DNA of 64,000 nucleotides from DASRDB01 sp035652815 (GTDB lineage Bacteria; Chloroflexota; Ktedonobacteria; Ktedonobacterales; Ktedonobacteraceae). The notes below the pieces were generated by a model. That model was not told where the DNA came from. It saw only the letters and a program-made list of their open reading frames with translations, and made no database searches. Position 1 is the first letter of the stretch. Each line of letters begins with the position of its first letter. This document shows positions 17,731 through 26,883 of this stretch, piece by piece. The position numbers were made by a program, and so were the translations under genes. The DNA is taken from contig DASRDB010000022.1 of the NCBI GenBank assembly GCA_035652815.1, positions 310,001-374,000 on the forward strand, read 5' to 3'.

Positions 17731-18990
17731 TTAAGCCTTACGCAAACTGGACAGGCTCACTGTGATAGCGCTGATAGTTAGACCTAGCGCTATAATACCG
17801 AGTACCGCTCTGGGACCTGATGGCACAAGCAGCAGTCCTCCTATGGCCGCTCCCAATGGTTCGCTGCCATAGGATAGAAAGCGGAATGCGCTGTTGACTC
17901 GTCCTTGAAGTTCATCGGGCGTCAGCGAGAGGCGGTATGAGACCAGGGTGACGCCGTAAAGCGGCCACAGAAAGCTTTGTATACCAATGCCCACAATGAG
18001 CAATGCCGCAGATGGTGCAAGGGCGAGCAGCAATGAAGCAGCAGCCCAGAGGAATACCGAGCCTATAATGATTTGCCCAAAACGTAACCGGGTGCGTATC
18101 CAGGGCGCGATGACTCCGCCAATCACCCCACCTATGCCACCCGCGCTGATGACCAGCCCCAATGTTGGCACATCGAGGCGCAGCGTTCCCTGAGCCAGTA
18201 CGATGACAATGAGTGTCACCGGACTAAGCAGGAAATTCACCGCCGTCGTGAGCAGGACCATGATACGCAGCCGTTGTTGACCCCAAAGGAAGCGCAGCCC
18301 TTCAGCCATTTCATGTAACAGGCTGCGGCGTTGCTCTGCCTTCCGTTCTGTTTGGAACGAGATGCGAATGAGGCTGAGCGTCAGCACCGAGACAAGGTAT
18401 GAGATACTGTCAGCCAGGTACGCGAACGAGGCTCCCAACGCGACGAGGGGCGCAAGACCAATAATCAGGCCGCCGAAGCCTGGACCCAGCAGCGAGCCTG
18501 CGTACTCGCTTGTCGTATCCAGCGCATATGCCCGGGGTAGATGCTCCTCGTCCACGACCTGTGGTAGTGCAGCGATTTGAGCGAGGCTAAACAGGACGTA
18601 GCCGGTCCCTTCAATGAAGGCGACAAGGTAAAGCTGCGCCAGGGTGAGATGATGCAGGAAAAAGGCGAGTGGAACTGATCCCAATGCCAGCCAGCGCACA
18701 ATATCGCAGCGAATCATCACCGCTTTGCGATTCCATCGATCGATGAGCGCTCCTGCTGGCAGACTGAATAAGAGATACGGGAGCTGGCGCGTGGCGGTTA
18801 GCAACCCTGCTTGCGCCGGAGAATGCGTAAGCGCGAGGGCGAGCAAGGGCAGAGCCAGGCCAGAAATGTTCGTTCCGAGAACGGAAACAATTTGCCCGCT
18901 CCATAGCAAAAGAAAATCCCGGTTGCGCCACAACGGCCTCTTTTCCTGATTGACTGGCCGTTGCTGTGATGAGGTGTTTGTGAACGTCAT
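17731..18990 (-). CDS. MFS transporter (EntS/macrolide-efflux type)
   Basis: Twelve-helix major facilitator exporter of 419 residues. Typical motifs are FLLLWSGQIVSVLGTNISG in helix 1, the loop motif GALIDRWNRK between helices 2 and 3, and a second-half repeat near GGIGGVIGGVIAPWIRTRL. This branch exports siderophores or hydrophobic drugs; the substrate here is unknown. ATG at 18990 is chosen because AAAGGATG precedes it by 9 nt. A minus-strand promoter (19162-19190) and a small palindrome (19007-19039) lie upstream. Confidence 0.88.
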   Translation of the reverse strand: MTFTNTSSQQRPVNQEKRPLWRNRDFLLLWSGQIVSVLGTNISGLALPLLALALTHSPAQAGLLTATRQLPYLLFSLPAGALIDRWNRKAVMIRCDIVRWLALGSVPLAFFLHHLTLAQLYLVAFIEGTGYVLFSLAQIAALPQVVDEEHLPRAYALDTTSEYAGSLLGPGFGGLIIGLAPLVALGASFAYLADSISYLVSVLTLSLIRISFQTERKAEQRRSLLHEMAEGLRFLWGQQRLRIMVLLTTAVNFLLSPVTLIVIVLAQGTLRLDVPTLGLVISAGGIGGVIGGVIAPWIRTRLRFGQIIIGSVFLWAAASLLLALAPSAALLIVGIGIQSFLWPLYGVTLVSYRLSLTPDELQGRVNSAFRFLSYGSEPLGAAIGGLLLVPSGPRAVLGIIALGLTISAITVSLSSLRKA

Positions 18991-19006
18991 AAACAATAAC
19001 ATCCTT

Positions 19007-19039
19007 TCCAATGGCAAACATTTCCAACGCTCCATTGGA
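19007..19039 (-). promoter_or_regulatory. Palindrome in the MFS gene leader
   Basis: TCCAATGG (19007-19014) and CCATTGGA (19032-19039) form an inverted repeat 17-49 nt before the MFS start, with an extra TTCCAA half-site between the arms. It could be a repressor site or an mRNA hairpin. Confidence 0.35.
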
Positions 19040-19161
19040 AGGAGTGGCGGGCCGCGAGGTAATAAGTTGGGGGTCCACAGCCAGAAGATGCTAACGGACT
19101 AGAAGTCAGAAGACCGCGTACATGAATGTCCTCTCTTTTTATGGATAGCGCCTGTGAAAGC

Positions 19162-19190
19162 AGTATGCCATATGTATGTCAGGCTGTCAA
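19162..19190 (-). promoter_or_regulatory. Promoter of the MFS transporter gene
   Basis: On the minus strand TTGACA (19190-19185), a 17-nt spacer and CATACT (19167-19162) give a good sigma-70 match. It lies about 170 nt before the MFS start, leaving a leader that contains the palindrome at 19007-19039. Confidence 0.6.
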
Positions 19191-19220
19191 TTGAGGCGGC
19201 TTCAGGAAATGGTGAGGAAA

Positions 19221-19254
19221 CAAAAAGAGGCAGGCATCACCTGATGCCTGCCTC
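19221..19254 (-). terminator. Rho-independent terminator after the solute-binding protein gene
   Basis: A 13-bp perfect inverted repeat (19227-19239 and 19242-19254) is followed on the minus strand by TTTTTG. It lies 35 nt past the stop at 19289. Confidence 0.88.
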
Positions 19255-19288
19255 CAACGCATCATGCGCGTAGTCGATGAATTACCCG

Positions 19289-21046
19289 TTAGGAGGTTTT
19301 AGCGCAGGGGGTATCCGTCGAGATGTAGACGTTGGACCAGTCATCTGGCGGAATCAAACCTTGAGCATTGAGAGCGAAGCCCTGTACGCATGGCTTGAGC
19401 AGGTAGGTTGTGGTGACCTGTTCGACCGGCATCCAGGCTACCTCGTTGACCAGTTGCTGCTCGAGCTGGTTGTAGGTGTGCAGGCGAGCGGTCGGGTCTT
19501 GCATCAAGTCGGCCTGCTCAAGCTGCTGCTGGATGGACTGCTGGAGCGAAGCGTCCGGGCCTTTGTTCTGGCCGAAGCACATGCTGTTCTGGGCCGCGCC
19601 CTTGTCGAACTGGAGGGTGGTCCAGTCCTCGGGATCGGGATAGTCAGTAATCCAGGCGGGACCGGCATAGAACTGGAGCGGGTTGCTGCAGCCAAGCGCT
19701 TCGTCACCGATCAGCTTGTTGAAGTCGATGTCGTTGATTTTCACGCTGATACCCAATGTTGACTGCCACATCTGCTGCATGGCCGAGACCTCGTTCTTGG
19801 CTGCCTGCGAACCACCACTGGCGTAGGTCAGGGTAATCGAGGGGAACTGGCTGACGCTGCTATACCCTTCTTTCGACATGCAGGTTGCCAGCAACTGTTT
19901 GGCTTTGGCTGGATCACCTGCAGTTGCGGTCGTATTGTCGGGGCCGGTCAGGCTGGGATTGTAACCGTACATGCCCTGCGGGACAATGTGGTAGGTAGGA
20001 ATAAGCGAACCCTTCCAGACGCTCGATACAATGAGATCACGGTTGATTGCCAGCGAGAACATCTGGCGGCACTCAGTGACATCGAACGGCTTTTGCAGGT
20101 AGTTCATGGTGTAGTAGTTGATCCACAACTGCGGAACCTTGTGGAAGTCTGGGCGCTTGGTGGCTGCCGTATATTGTGGAATGGGGATGGTCGTCATATC
20201 GATGCCATCCACCTGATAAACGTCGTAGGTGGTGTCTTGCTCTTTATAGAAGGTGTAGACCAGCTTGTTCAATTGCGGCTTTTTACCATAGTAGTAAGGA
20301 TTCGGGACAAAGACGATCTGCTTACTATGCGTGTATTCCTGCACCTTCCAGGGACCATCGCCACCCTGGCCGCCGTTATCCGCCAGGTGGTCTGTCCAGT
20401 TTTTACCCCATTTGTCGATGACCGATTTCTCGACGACGTATGAAGTAGGATAGGTCAGGGTGTCCAGGAAGAAAGGCACCGGCTGCGAGGCAATAATCAC
20501 TACCGTATCCGGGTCGGGTGTCTTCAAGCTATCACCGATGAGGGTTTTCACTTTCCCACCGTTGTAATCGGTGGCATCTTTAATATAACGCAAGTAGTAG
20601 GGAGCGACGGGTGACTGCATGGATGGAGCGAGGGCGCGGTTGATGCTGTAGACCACGTCTTGCGAGGTCAGCGGTGTGCCATCGCTGAATTTCAGGTTTG
20701 GCTTGAGTTTAAAGGTCCATGTCACTTTATCGGGGCCAACCGAGTAGGTGGAACAGAGGTAGCATACAGGCTGCTCCTGGTCGTTGAGTTCAATCAAGCC
20801 GGTGAAGACATCGTTGATCGCGTAGATCGAGGGCGCGTCTTGCACAAGTGCCGGATCGAACGTCGCGATATCTCCAACTCCATACTCGAGATCCGGGCTA
20901 AATACCTGTTTGTCTGTCGATGCCTTCTGGTGGCTGGTGCCTGTAGTCGGTTGGCCTGGGGTCGAGCCACAAGCGGCCACTAGCAGGGCAAGCAGGCAGA
21001 AGAGGGATGGTAAAAATCCCCATTTGAGTTGTTTTCTCACTCGCAT
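19289..21046 (-). CDS. ABC transporter substrate-binding lipoprotein (SBP_bac_5)
   Basis: Extracytoplasmic peptide/oligosaccharide-binding lipoprotein of the DppA/OppA family. A lipoprotein signal peptide ends at LLVAAC, so Cys26 is the lipidated residue. The following Ser/Thr/Gly linker leads into the SBP_bac_5 domain (about 60-580), with family segments LKFSDGTPLTSQDVVYSINRAL and LAINRDLIV. ATG at 21046 is chosen because GGAG lies 11 nt upstream and the signal peptide then starts correctly. No permease or ATPase genes are adjacent, so partner subunits must be encoded elsewhere. Confidence 0.93.
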   Translation of the reverse strand: MRVRKQLKWGFLPSLFCLLALLVAACGSTPGQPTTGTSHQKASTDKQVFSPDLEYGVGDIATFDPALVQDAPSIYAINDVFTGLIELNDQEQPVCYLCSTYSVGPDKVTWTFKLKPNLKFSDGTPLTSQDVVYSINRALAPSMQSPVAPYYLRYIKDATDYNGGKVKTLIGDSLKTPDPDTVVIIASQPVPFFLDTLTYPTSYVVEKSVIDKWGKNWTDHLADNGGQGGDGPWKVQEYTHSKQIVFVPNPYYYGKKPQLNKLVYTFYKEQDTTYDVYQVDGIDMTTIPIPQYTAATKRPDFHKVPQLWINYYTMNYLQKPFDVTECRQMFSLAINRDLIVSSVWKGSLIPTYHIVPQGMYGYNPSLTGPDNTTATAGDPAKAKQLLATCMSKEGYSSVSQFPSITLTYASGGSQAAKNEVSAMQQMWQSTLGISVKINDIDFNKLIGDEALGCSNPLQFYAGPAWITDYPDPEDWTTLQFDKGAAQNSMCFGQNKGPDASLQQSIQQQLEQADLMQDPTARLHTYNQLEQQLVNEVAWMPVEQVTTTYLLKPCVQGFALNAQGLIPPDDWSNVYISTDTPCAKTS

Positions 21047-21250
21047 GTACAACATCTCTCCTTCAAATACTGCGGAGTACAACGGTTTCACAGTTTGCCC
21101 CTGGTCTGACAAACCGTACCTGTGAAATATTACGTCATGAAATCGCTTAAAACTCTCAATTTACTGCCTGTTTGTTGCCTGAGAACAACGTTTGCCTCAT
21201 TTCTCCCGTGTTATGGTTGTGAGTTCTATTTATTGGGGGAGGTGTTTAAC

Positions 21251-21754
21251 ATGAATACTGCTGAGGTACTGGAAAACGGCCATTTACTGCTTATTCAAGT
21301 GGTTGATGGTTTACCGGAGGAAGCCTGGGATATGCCGGGTGTGTGCGGCAACTGGTCAGTGAAAGATATTGTTGCTCACCTTGCATCTTATGAACAGCTA
21401 ATTCTGGATATCGTGTCTACTTTTTCCGGTCGTCCGCTTTCTTCGTATGCGAAGCGATGGATCGATGATCGCTCGTCTTTTAACACTACTGAGGTCGAGG
21501 CGCGCAAGTTTGAGACCGCTCAACATGTGTTGGATGAGTATCAGAATACACAGGTACAGACTGCCTCGGTCTTAATGCAGGTTCCAAACGACCTTGCTCA
21601 AAAAACGGGTACGATGCCCTGGTATGATCCTGCCTGTTCGCTTACCGATCTCATCACTCGTATGTATGAGCATACACGCGAGCATTGCGCGCAAATCTCG
21701 CAGTTCCGCCAGCGTCTACAACCGGAAATAAAGGATGGCGCGGCTCCTGAGTAA
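21251..21754 (+). CDS. DinB-like four-helix bundle protein
   Basis: A 167-residue cytoplasmic protein resembling the DinB/maleylpyruvate-isomerase-like fold. The segment GVCGNWSVKDIVAHLASYEQ carries the first metal-type His, and YEHTREHCAQISQFRQRL near the C-terminus supplies the late His pair. Such proteins are often thiol-dependent transferases; no reaction can be assigned. ATG at 21251 is chosen because GGGGGAGGTG lies just upstream; earlier in-frame starts lack a ribosome site. Confidence 0.75.
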   Translation: MNTAEVLENGHLLLIQVVDGLPEEAWDMPGVCGNWSVKDIVAHLASYEQLILDIVSTFSGRPLSSYAKRWIDDRSSFNTTEVEARKFETAQHVLDEYQNTQVQTASVLMQVPNDLAQKTGTMPWYDPACSLTDLITRMYEHTREHCAQISQFRQRLQPEIKDGAAPE

Positions 21755-21838
21755 ACAACGTATCCACAGAGTACTTAGCTAGTTGGCAACACCTGGAGTT
21801 TTTACAATCTTTCAATTGATGAGAAAGGAAGCAAGCAG

Positions 21839-22162
21839 ATGTACGCTCGAGTCACTATTCTAGAGTGGAAGACCGGGCAGAAGCACGAGGGTATGGATGA
21901 GTTGATTCGCCTCATGCGTGAATCTGTTGTTCCGGCATCCAAACAGCAGCCTGGCTTCAAGGGCTTTCTTGGACTCCTTGATCGCCGGGAAGGTAAAGGC
22001 ATGGCAATTACTTTGTGGGAAACAGAAGCTGACCTGCATGCAAGCGAAGCCAGCGGCTATTACCGGGCGCAACTTACCAAAGCAGAACCGGTATTTGGTC
22101 TTTCCGCGTCAGCACCCTACAGAGAAATGTATGAGGTGGTAATACAGGAATTACCTGAATAA
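21839..22162 (+). CDS. Antibiotic biosynthesis monooxygenase (ABM) domain protein
   Basis: A 107-residue single-domain protein with the dimeric ferredoxin-like ABM fold. The N-terminal strand YARVTILEWKTG, the helix with KQQPGFKGFLGLLDR and the strand GMAITLWETEADLHASEAS are typical. Family members include quinol monooxygenases and heme-degrading enzymes, but many are uncharacterised. GAAAGGAAG precedes the ATG. It stands between unrelated genes on the same strand. Confidence 0.8.
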   Translation: MYARVTILEWKTGQKHEGMDELIRLMRESVVPASKQQPGFKGFLGLLDRREGKGMAITLWETEADLHASEASGYYRAQLTKAEPVFGLSASAPYREMYEVVIQELPE

Positions 22163-22203
22163 TCTCAAGTCCATTTCTCCTTTCCTTGCAAAAACAAGTA
22201 CTC

Positions 22204-22258
22204 TTGACTTTATTCATAGCTATCTATTATATTCGTTTTATAGCAGATAGCTATGAAT
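22204..22258 (+). promoter_or_regulatory. Promoter overlapped by a 14-bp perfect palindrome
   Basis: TTGACT (22204-22209) and TTATAT (22227-22232, 17-nt spacing) suggest a promoter for the gene at 22310. A perfect inverted repeat, ATTCATAGCTATCT (22212-22225) and its complement (22245-22258), spaces two half-sites 19 nt apart across the -10 and start region. This looks like an operator for an unknown repressor. Confidence 0.5.
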
Positions 22259-22309
22259 ATTGTAGTAGACAAAAAGCCGAAATATATGAGGATGCTTAGG
22301 AGAACACAA

Positions 22310-22813
22310 ATGAGGTCATTACGAAATGCAGTTGATATGCCTCTCCAATGGATACGCCTTAAATGGTGGAAACGGAATTATGATTTGCGCGCAGGAGATG
22401 AGACATTCGCCCGGCTGTATAAAGAGAAAGGCACAGTTATAGGAGAGGCAGCGGACAGTCATTGGGTCTTCAGCCGCCGAAGCTTCCGGAATGGCGAGAT
22501 CGTGATTACTGATGCGGCTACCCGGCAAGAGATAGCCGTTGCGAAACGGGGACGTAATGCAGGTATCACCTTTTTAGACGGGCGACAACTGATGTGGAAG
22601 AAGGCGAGTTTCTGGCGCAATCAATGGGATTGGGTGGATAGTTATGGTAATCCTCTTGTTCATTTCTATAATGGGAAACAGATGGCACTTGAGCCTTCTG
22701 CTCTTGCGTTCCCCGAACTTTCACTGCTTGTTGTAGTTGGATGGCATCTTGTACTGCTCCAGCAGGAAGAGGATGCTGCGGTAGTAGCGGCAACAGTTAC
22801 GAGTTTAGCTTGA
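22310..22813 (+). CDS. Uncharacterised protein
   Basis: A 167-residue protein with no signal peptide. It is rich in Trp and basic residues in its first half (LQWIRLKWWKRNYDLRAG) and looks mostly beta-stranded, ending in a hydrophobic strand or helix (LSLLVVVGWHLVLLQQEE). The alternating pattern loosely recalls LURP-one/scramblase-like barrels, but I cannot support that by a motif. ATG at 22310 is chosen because AGGAG lies 7 nt upstream. A promoter with a strong palindrome precedes it, implying tight regulation. Confidence 0.6.
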   Translation: MRSLRNAVDMPLQWIRLKWWKRNYDLRAGDETFARLYKEKGTVIGEAADSHWVFSRRSFRNGEIVITDAATRQEIAVAKRGRNAGITFLDGRQLMWKKASFWRNQWDWVDSYGNPLVHFYNGKQMALEPSALAFPELSLLVVVGWHLVLLQQEEDAAVVAATVTSLA

Positions 22814-22913
22814 AGTCGGCCTGCTCAACGGAAGCCCCATCTAGACCATGAAACAAACATTCTGTTAAGATAGATAGAAGAAATATATGTATAAATGACA
22901 AGGGGACAATCGT

Positions 22914-24815
22914 ATGGCGCAGCAAGAGGCAGCGGCTCCACGAAGGCAACTCTTCGATCTGTTGATGGAGGCTCCCGCCATGATCTCTCTCTTGCGCGGT
23001 CCCCAGCACGTCTATGAGCTGGCCAATCGACTCTATATGGAGCTGGTTGGCCAGCGTGATATTTTGGGCAAACCTATCCGTATTGCCCGTCCAGAACTGG
23101 AGGGCCAGGGTATTTTTGAACTACTTGACCAGGTCTATACGACGGGCAAACCATTTGTTGGCAATGAGATGCCCATTGAGCTTGATCCTCAACAGACAGG
23201 CCAACGGGAAGTACGCTATTTCAATTTCGTGTATCAGCCCTTACGCGATGAAACGGGCGAAGTAGATGGGATTCTGGTTCATGCTGTTGAAGTCACTGAA
23301 CAGGTTCACAGACGCCAGAGGATTCAGGAGAGCGAGTCGCGCTTGCAGCGCCTGGTCAATTCCAACGTTATTGGAGTGAGCTTTACTCACCGCAACGGCG
23401 CTATCGTCGATGCCAATGAACGCTTTCTCAGTATGTTGGGTTATACGAGAGACGATGTGGTGGCGGGCAGGCTCAACTGGAGTCAGTTGACGCCACCCGA
23501 GTACGCGGCACGAGACAGGGAGGCCTTGCAAGAGATTCGGCGTGATGGCGCGGTTTCAGAACCCTATGAAAAAGAGTACGTAGCCAAAAACGGCAGTCGT
23601 ATCCCGGTGCTGGTTGGAGGAGCCTCGCTGAATGCCGCCCGGGATGAGATTGTGACCTTTGTTATCGATATGCGCCAGCAAAAACAATTGGAGAGAGAGT
23701 TACGAACGGCAAAGGGGCAACTGGAAGCTATCTTGCAGAATGCAGGTGATGGAATTACTGTTCATGATGCCGCTGGTCACATGCTCTATGTCAATGATGT
23801 TGCGGCCCGCATGAGCGGATTTCCATCTGCTGAAGCCATGCTGGCAGCATCTAGCGAGGTCTACTATCAAACGCTCACCCGGTTTGTCGTTAAAGATGAA
23901 GAGGGGCATATTCTCAAGCCGGAAGATTTTCCTGGCCGCCGCGCCTTGCGCGAGGGACGCAGCATTCAGCAGCTTCTTCATTACCAGAATACGCTAACCG
24001 GACAAAGTTTATGGTCTCTTATCAAGGCCCAGCCTATCTTCAATGAAGAGGGACAGGCGCAATTTGTGGTCAATGTCATCGCGGATGTGTCTGAACAACA
24101 GGCGCTCGAGCAGCGTAAAAATGAGTTTATCAGCATGGCCAGCCACGAACTCAGAACTCCTGTGACGGCCTTGAGAGGCTTTACCACTATCTTGCAACGG
24201 CGTCTTAGCAGGCAGGGCGATGAACAGGCCCTACATTATCTTTCCCGCATGGACAGGCAACTGAATAAGCTTGCCAGCCTGATCAACGAGTTGCTCGACC
24301 TCTCTAAAATGCAAGCCGGAACACTGACCTTTCAAGAGGAGATCGTAGATGTCACCGCGCTCATCGAGGAGATCGTGGAAGATATTCAGGGAACCACAAC
24401 CACCCATCGTATCCTGATTGAGGAGCGAGCGGACATTCGGGTCGTGGGGGATCGCGACCGGCTTGGCCAGGTTCTCATCAATCTGCTGACCAATGCCATC
24501 AAGTATTCACCCGCTGCCGATAAAGTGATTGTGCGAGCAGTCATAGATGGAGAGCAGGCGCGGATCAGCGTGCAGGACTTCGGCATCGGAATTGATGAAG
24601 CCCATCACCGCCAGGTATTTGATCGCTTCTATCAAGTCGCCGATTCTGAGGGAAAGACTTTTCCAGGTCTGGGAATCGGCTTATACATAACGCAAGAAAT
24701 TATTCGCCGCCATTGCGGCAAAATCTGGGTTGAAAGCAGTAAAGGAAAAGGGGCCACTTTCTCTTTTACGCTTCCGCTTGCGGGGGATGTGACACAAATA
24801 ACTGAGCAGGTATAG
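22914..24815 (+). CDS. Multi-PAS sensor histidine kinase
   Basis: Soluble sensor kinase of 633 residues. Three PAS-type domains lie at about 15-125, 140-255 (SNVIGVSFTHRNGAIVDANERF without a break in fold) and 265-390. HisKA follows with phosphoacceptor His411 in MASHELRTPVTAL, then HATPase_c with NLLTNAIKYSP, DFGIGID and GLGIGLY. No transmembrane helix is seen. The kinase core closely resembles that of the kinase at 7686-8792, suggesting lineage-specific expansion. No response regulator is next to it. Confidence 0.93.
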   Translation: MAQQEAAAPRRQLFDLLMEAPAMISLLRGPQHVYELANRLYMELVGQRDILGKPIRIARPELEGQGIFELLDQVYTTGKPFVGNEMPIELDPQQTGQREVRYFNFVYQPLRDETGEVDGILVHAVEVTEQVHRRQRIQESESRLQRLVNSNVIGVSFTHRNGAIVDANERFLSMLGYTRDDVVAGRLNWSQLTPPEYAARDREALQEIRRDGAVSEPYEKEYVAKNGSRIPVLVGGASLNAARDEIVTFVIDMRQQKQLERELRTAKGQLEAILQNAGDGITVHDAAGHMLYVNDVAARMSGFPSAEAMLAASSEVYYQTLTRFVVKDEEGHILKPEDFPGRRALREGRSIQQLLHYQNTLTGQSLWSLIKAQPIFNEEGQAQFVVNVIADVSEQQALEQRKNEFISMASHELRTPVTALRGFTTILQRRLSRQGDEQALHYLSRMDRQLNKLASLINELLDLSKMQAGTLTFQEEIVDVTALIEEIVEDIQGTTTTHRILIEERADIRVVGDRDRLGQVLINLLTNAIKYSPAADKVIVRAVIDGEQARISVQDFGIGIDEAHHRQVFDRFYQVADSEGKTFPGLGIGLYITQEIIRRHCGKIWVESSKGKGATFSFTLPLAGDVTQITEQV

Positions 24816-24873
24816 TTAGTGTTCTTAAATATAGGTGTTTTGCTCTCAGCACAGTTTTTTACAGTTCGTCTAG

Positions 24874-24910
24874 CAAAACAAAACGGCCTGAGAAGCCAGT
24901 TCTCAAGCCG
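24874..24910 (-). terminator. Terminator of the tmRNA gene
   Basis: On the minus strand CGGCTTGAGAA (24910-24900) pairs with TTCTCAGGCCG (24894-24884) with one wobble pair, followed by TTTTGTTTTG. It begins 7 nt past the tmRNA CCA end. It could also serve the histidine kinase gene that ends at 24815 less well. Confidence 0.85.
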
Positions 24911-24916
24911 TTCTCG

Positions 24917-25285
24917 TGGTGGAGATGGGGGAGAGTCGAACTCCCCGTCCAGACGGACCCATCAAAGAATGTACTACAGGCTTAGTCGATGTTTTTGCTT
25001 ACGCGCTTCGGACTCTCATCGACTGGATTCCTCAGCGCTGGCCCTCTGGTCTTAAATGACGAGTAGAAGGCGGTCCTCGTCATAGCATCCCGCGTTTTCG
25101 ACGCCCCGTCCCGGCCCCACGGGAAAAAGCCGGGGGGACGACGCATCACTGGTTATTAGGCAGCGAGAGCGTAGTTGTATGCCGGTTTGGCACTTATTGT
25201 TTTGTCGGTTGTTTAACGAGAATGCGTACCGACACCTCGGCCTGCAATTCTTCAACCTGTCCGCCTGTCGAAACCCGACATCCCC
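24917..25285 (-). ncRNA. ssrA: tmRNA
   Basis: Transfer-messenger RNA that rescues stalled ribosomes and tags the unfinished protein for proteolysis. The 5' end GGGGAUG (25285-25279) pairs with CAUCUCC before the encoded ACCA end at 24917, and GAGTTCGACTC forms the T arm. The GGGTTTCGAC segment near the 5' end is characteristic. The tag frame starts at GCC (25191) and reads AKPAYNYALAA, ending in TAA (25158-25156) with a second TAA overlapping. Length is about 369 nt, one-piece form. A promoter (25330-25358) and a terminator (24874-24910) bracket it. Confidence 0.96.
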
Positions 25286-25329
25286 AGGTGAAGATGCTTT
25301 GAGGTTACATCAGCCTCAAATGCACTTCC

Positions 25330-25358
25330 ATGATACCACATCTGTTGGCAGATAGCAA
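25330..25358 (-). promoter_or_regulatory. Promoter of the tmRNA gene
   Basis: On the minus strand TTGCTA (25358-25353), a 17-nt spacer and TATCAT (25335-25330) precede the mature tmRNA 5' end by about 45 nt. This leaves a short leader for RNase P removal. Confidence 0.6.
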
Positions 25359-25376
25359 GCCAATTTGGGCCATTTT

Positions 25377-26762
25377 TCAGGCCAGCACGAACTGTTTTCG
25401 AGAGGCGCGATAGAGGAGAACACACGTAATCACCAGAATCAACAAATCGCGTACCACAATCACCGGGTAGTCCTGGTCGTACACATAATGGACATACATA
25501 TAGGGGAAAATGAACGTGGTTAGCGCGCATACCAGCCCCCAGCTTAGCAGCCACTTCCAGTTCCCTTTGCCCACAAAGGCAACAAATGGTATGACCCACA
25601 TGAGATATTGCGGGCTGAACACTTTTCCGGTTATCAGCAGCACAAGTAGCGCCAGGAAGCTGGTTGTATAGATGTCAAGTTTGCCGCGCCATTGCAGCCA
25701 ACACGTGTAAATCAAGCCTGCGAGCAGCAGGAACGTATTCAAAAGCGAGACTTTGTGCGCAAGTGCGCTGGCAAAATCCAGCGATTGATACTCGAAGGTG
25801 TACTGCACCGGATAACCAAAGAACTTGCCGAACCAGAGTAGATTGGCCGGGAAGGACTCTATCTGAATGGGCCGGTTAAAGAAATAGGTAAATGGCACGA
25901 AGGTATTTGCCACGTTAAGCAGCAGCGAAATGAGCATAACCAGCGCGCATACGCCGACAAATACGCCAATTCCTGTCCATTTTTTTCGAGCAAGCCAGGA
26001 GCCGCTTAACTGCTTCTGCTGCGCAATAAGGAAGACCGGCAGCAGGATGGCTGGATAGAACTTGAAAAGCGTAGCTAATGCCAGCACTGCATATGCCCAC
26101 TTCCAGCGTCCTCGTGCAGCTAATATCACTGCGCCCAGCGTTAACCCGGCAGGTATCAAATCAAATCTGCCGAGTGCTGTTGCCCAGGCTCCCAGCGCGA
26201 GGTAGAAGGCAAAGGCAATGGCGGCTGATGTTGACCGAAAGCGAGCGATAAGCAGGTAGAGGATGATGGCGGCCAGCAGCATCCAGAGGGCGAAGGCGAC
26301 CTGGTACCATAACATCGGGGTCAATAACGGCAGCGAAAATATGGTCAGCGTAATCAGTGGATATTCAGGTGGTAGTGCGTGAAATGGCTGCGAAGTTGGC
26401 TGCGAATCAACCAGGCGAACGAGGAACGAGGGAAAATGCCTCTGCTGCATCTTCTGAGCGAGTGTGTTTGAGGAACTGGCATTCAGAAACGCGCACTGGC
26501 TTTTCGCGTTCGAGTCCAGGCCGAGCGCGTGCAATTCTGCCTGACCCTGCCAGAACGCGATGGCGTAGCACTGGTAGCGTGTTGCGTCATTATACTGGTT
26601 TGAGAATTGCGACGAAGCGCCCCAGAAGAGTATGGCTCCCATCACTAGAATGACCCCGATATGCAGCAAAATGTGCCAGGGCCTTCTATCATCCTGATGA
26701 GGTTTTAGAGGTGATGCAATAGCCTCTTTCTCTTCGACCGGGCCGGTTCTCAGCTTAAACAT
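25377..26762 (-). CDS. Membrane glycosyltransferase, GT87/DUF2029 family
   Basis: Integral membrane protein of 461 residues with about ten to twelve helices, resembling the GT87 (DUF2029) polyprenyl-phosphate-mannose-dependent mannosyltransferases. The first periplasmic loop contains YNDATRYQCYAIAFWQGQ, whose Asp fits the catalytic position of GT-C enzymes. FKFYPAILLPVFLIAQQK is a typical later family segment. ATG at 26762 has AGGA 8 nt upstream; an in-frame ATG at 26786 is the alternative. It is monocistronic and probably glycosylates envelope lipids or proteins. Confidence 0.82.
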   Translation of the reverse strand: MFKLRTGPVEEKEAIASPLKPHQDDRRPWHILLHIGVILVMGAILFWGASSQFSNQYNDATRYQCYAIAFWQGQAELHALGLDSNAKSQCAFLNASSSNTLAQKMQQRHFPSFLVRLVDSQPTSQPFHALPPEYPLITLTIFSLPLLTPMLWYQVAFALWMLLAAIILYLLIARFRSTSAAIAFAFYLALGAWATALGRFDLIPAGLTLGAVILAARGRWKWAYAVLALATLFKFYPAILLPVFLIAQQKQLSGSWLARKKWTGIGVFVGVCALVMLISLLLNVANTFVPFTYFFNRPIQIESFPANLLWFGKFFGYPVQYTFEYQSLDFASALAHKVSLLNTFLLLAGLIYTCWLQWRGKLDIYTTSFLALLVLLITGKVFSPQYLMWVIPFVAFVGKGNWKWLLSWGLVCALTTFIFPYMYVHYVYDQDYPVIVVRDLLILVITCVLLYRASRKQFVLA

Positions 26763-26883
26763 GCGCAATCCTGCAAGAGATATCATGAAAAAACCTGACA
26801 GAGAGTCACAGAGTGCTGTCAGGTGCTTAGTATAGAAGTATTTAGAGCGGTTGGCAAGGGCAATGAGAAAAAAGAATAGCGAC

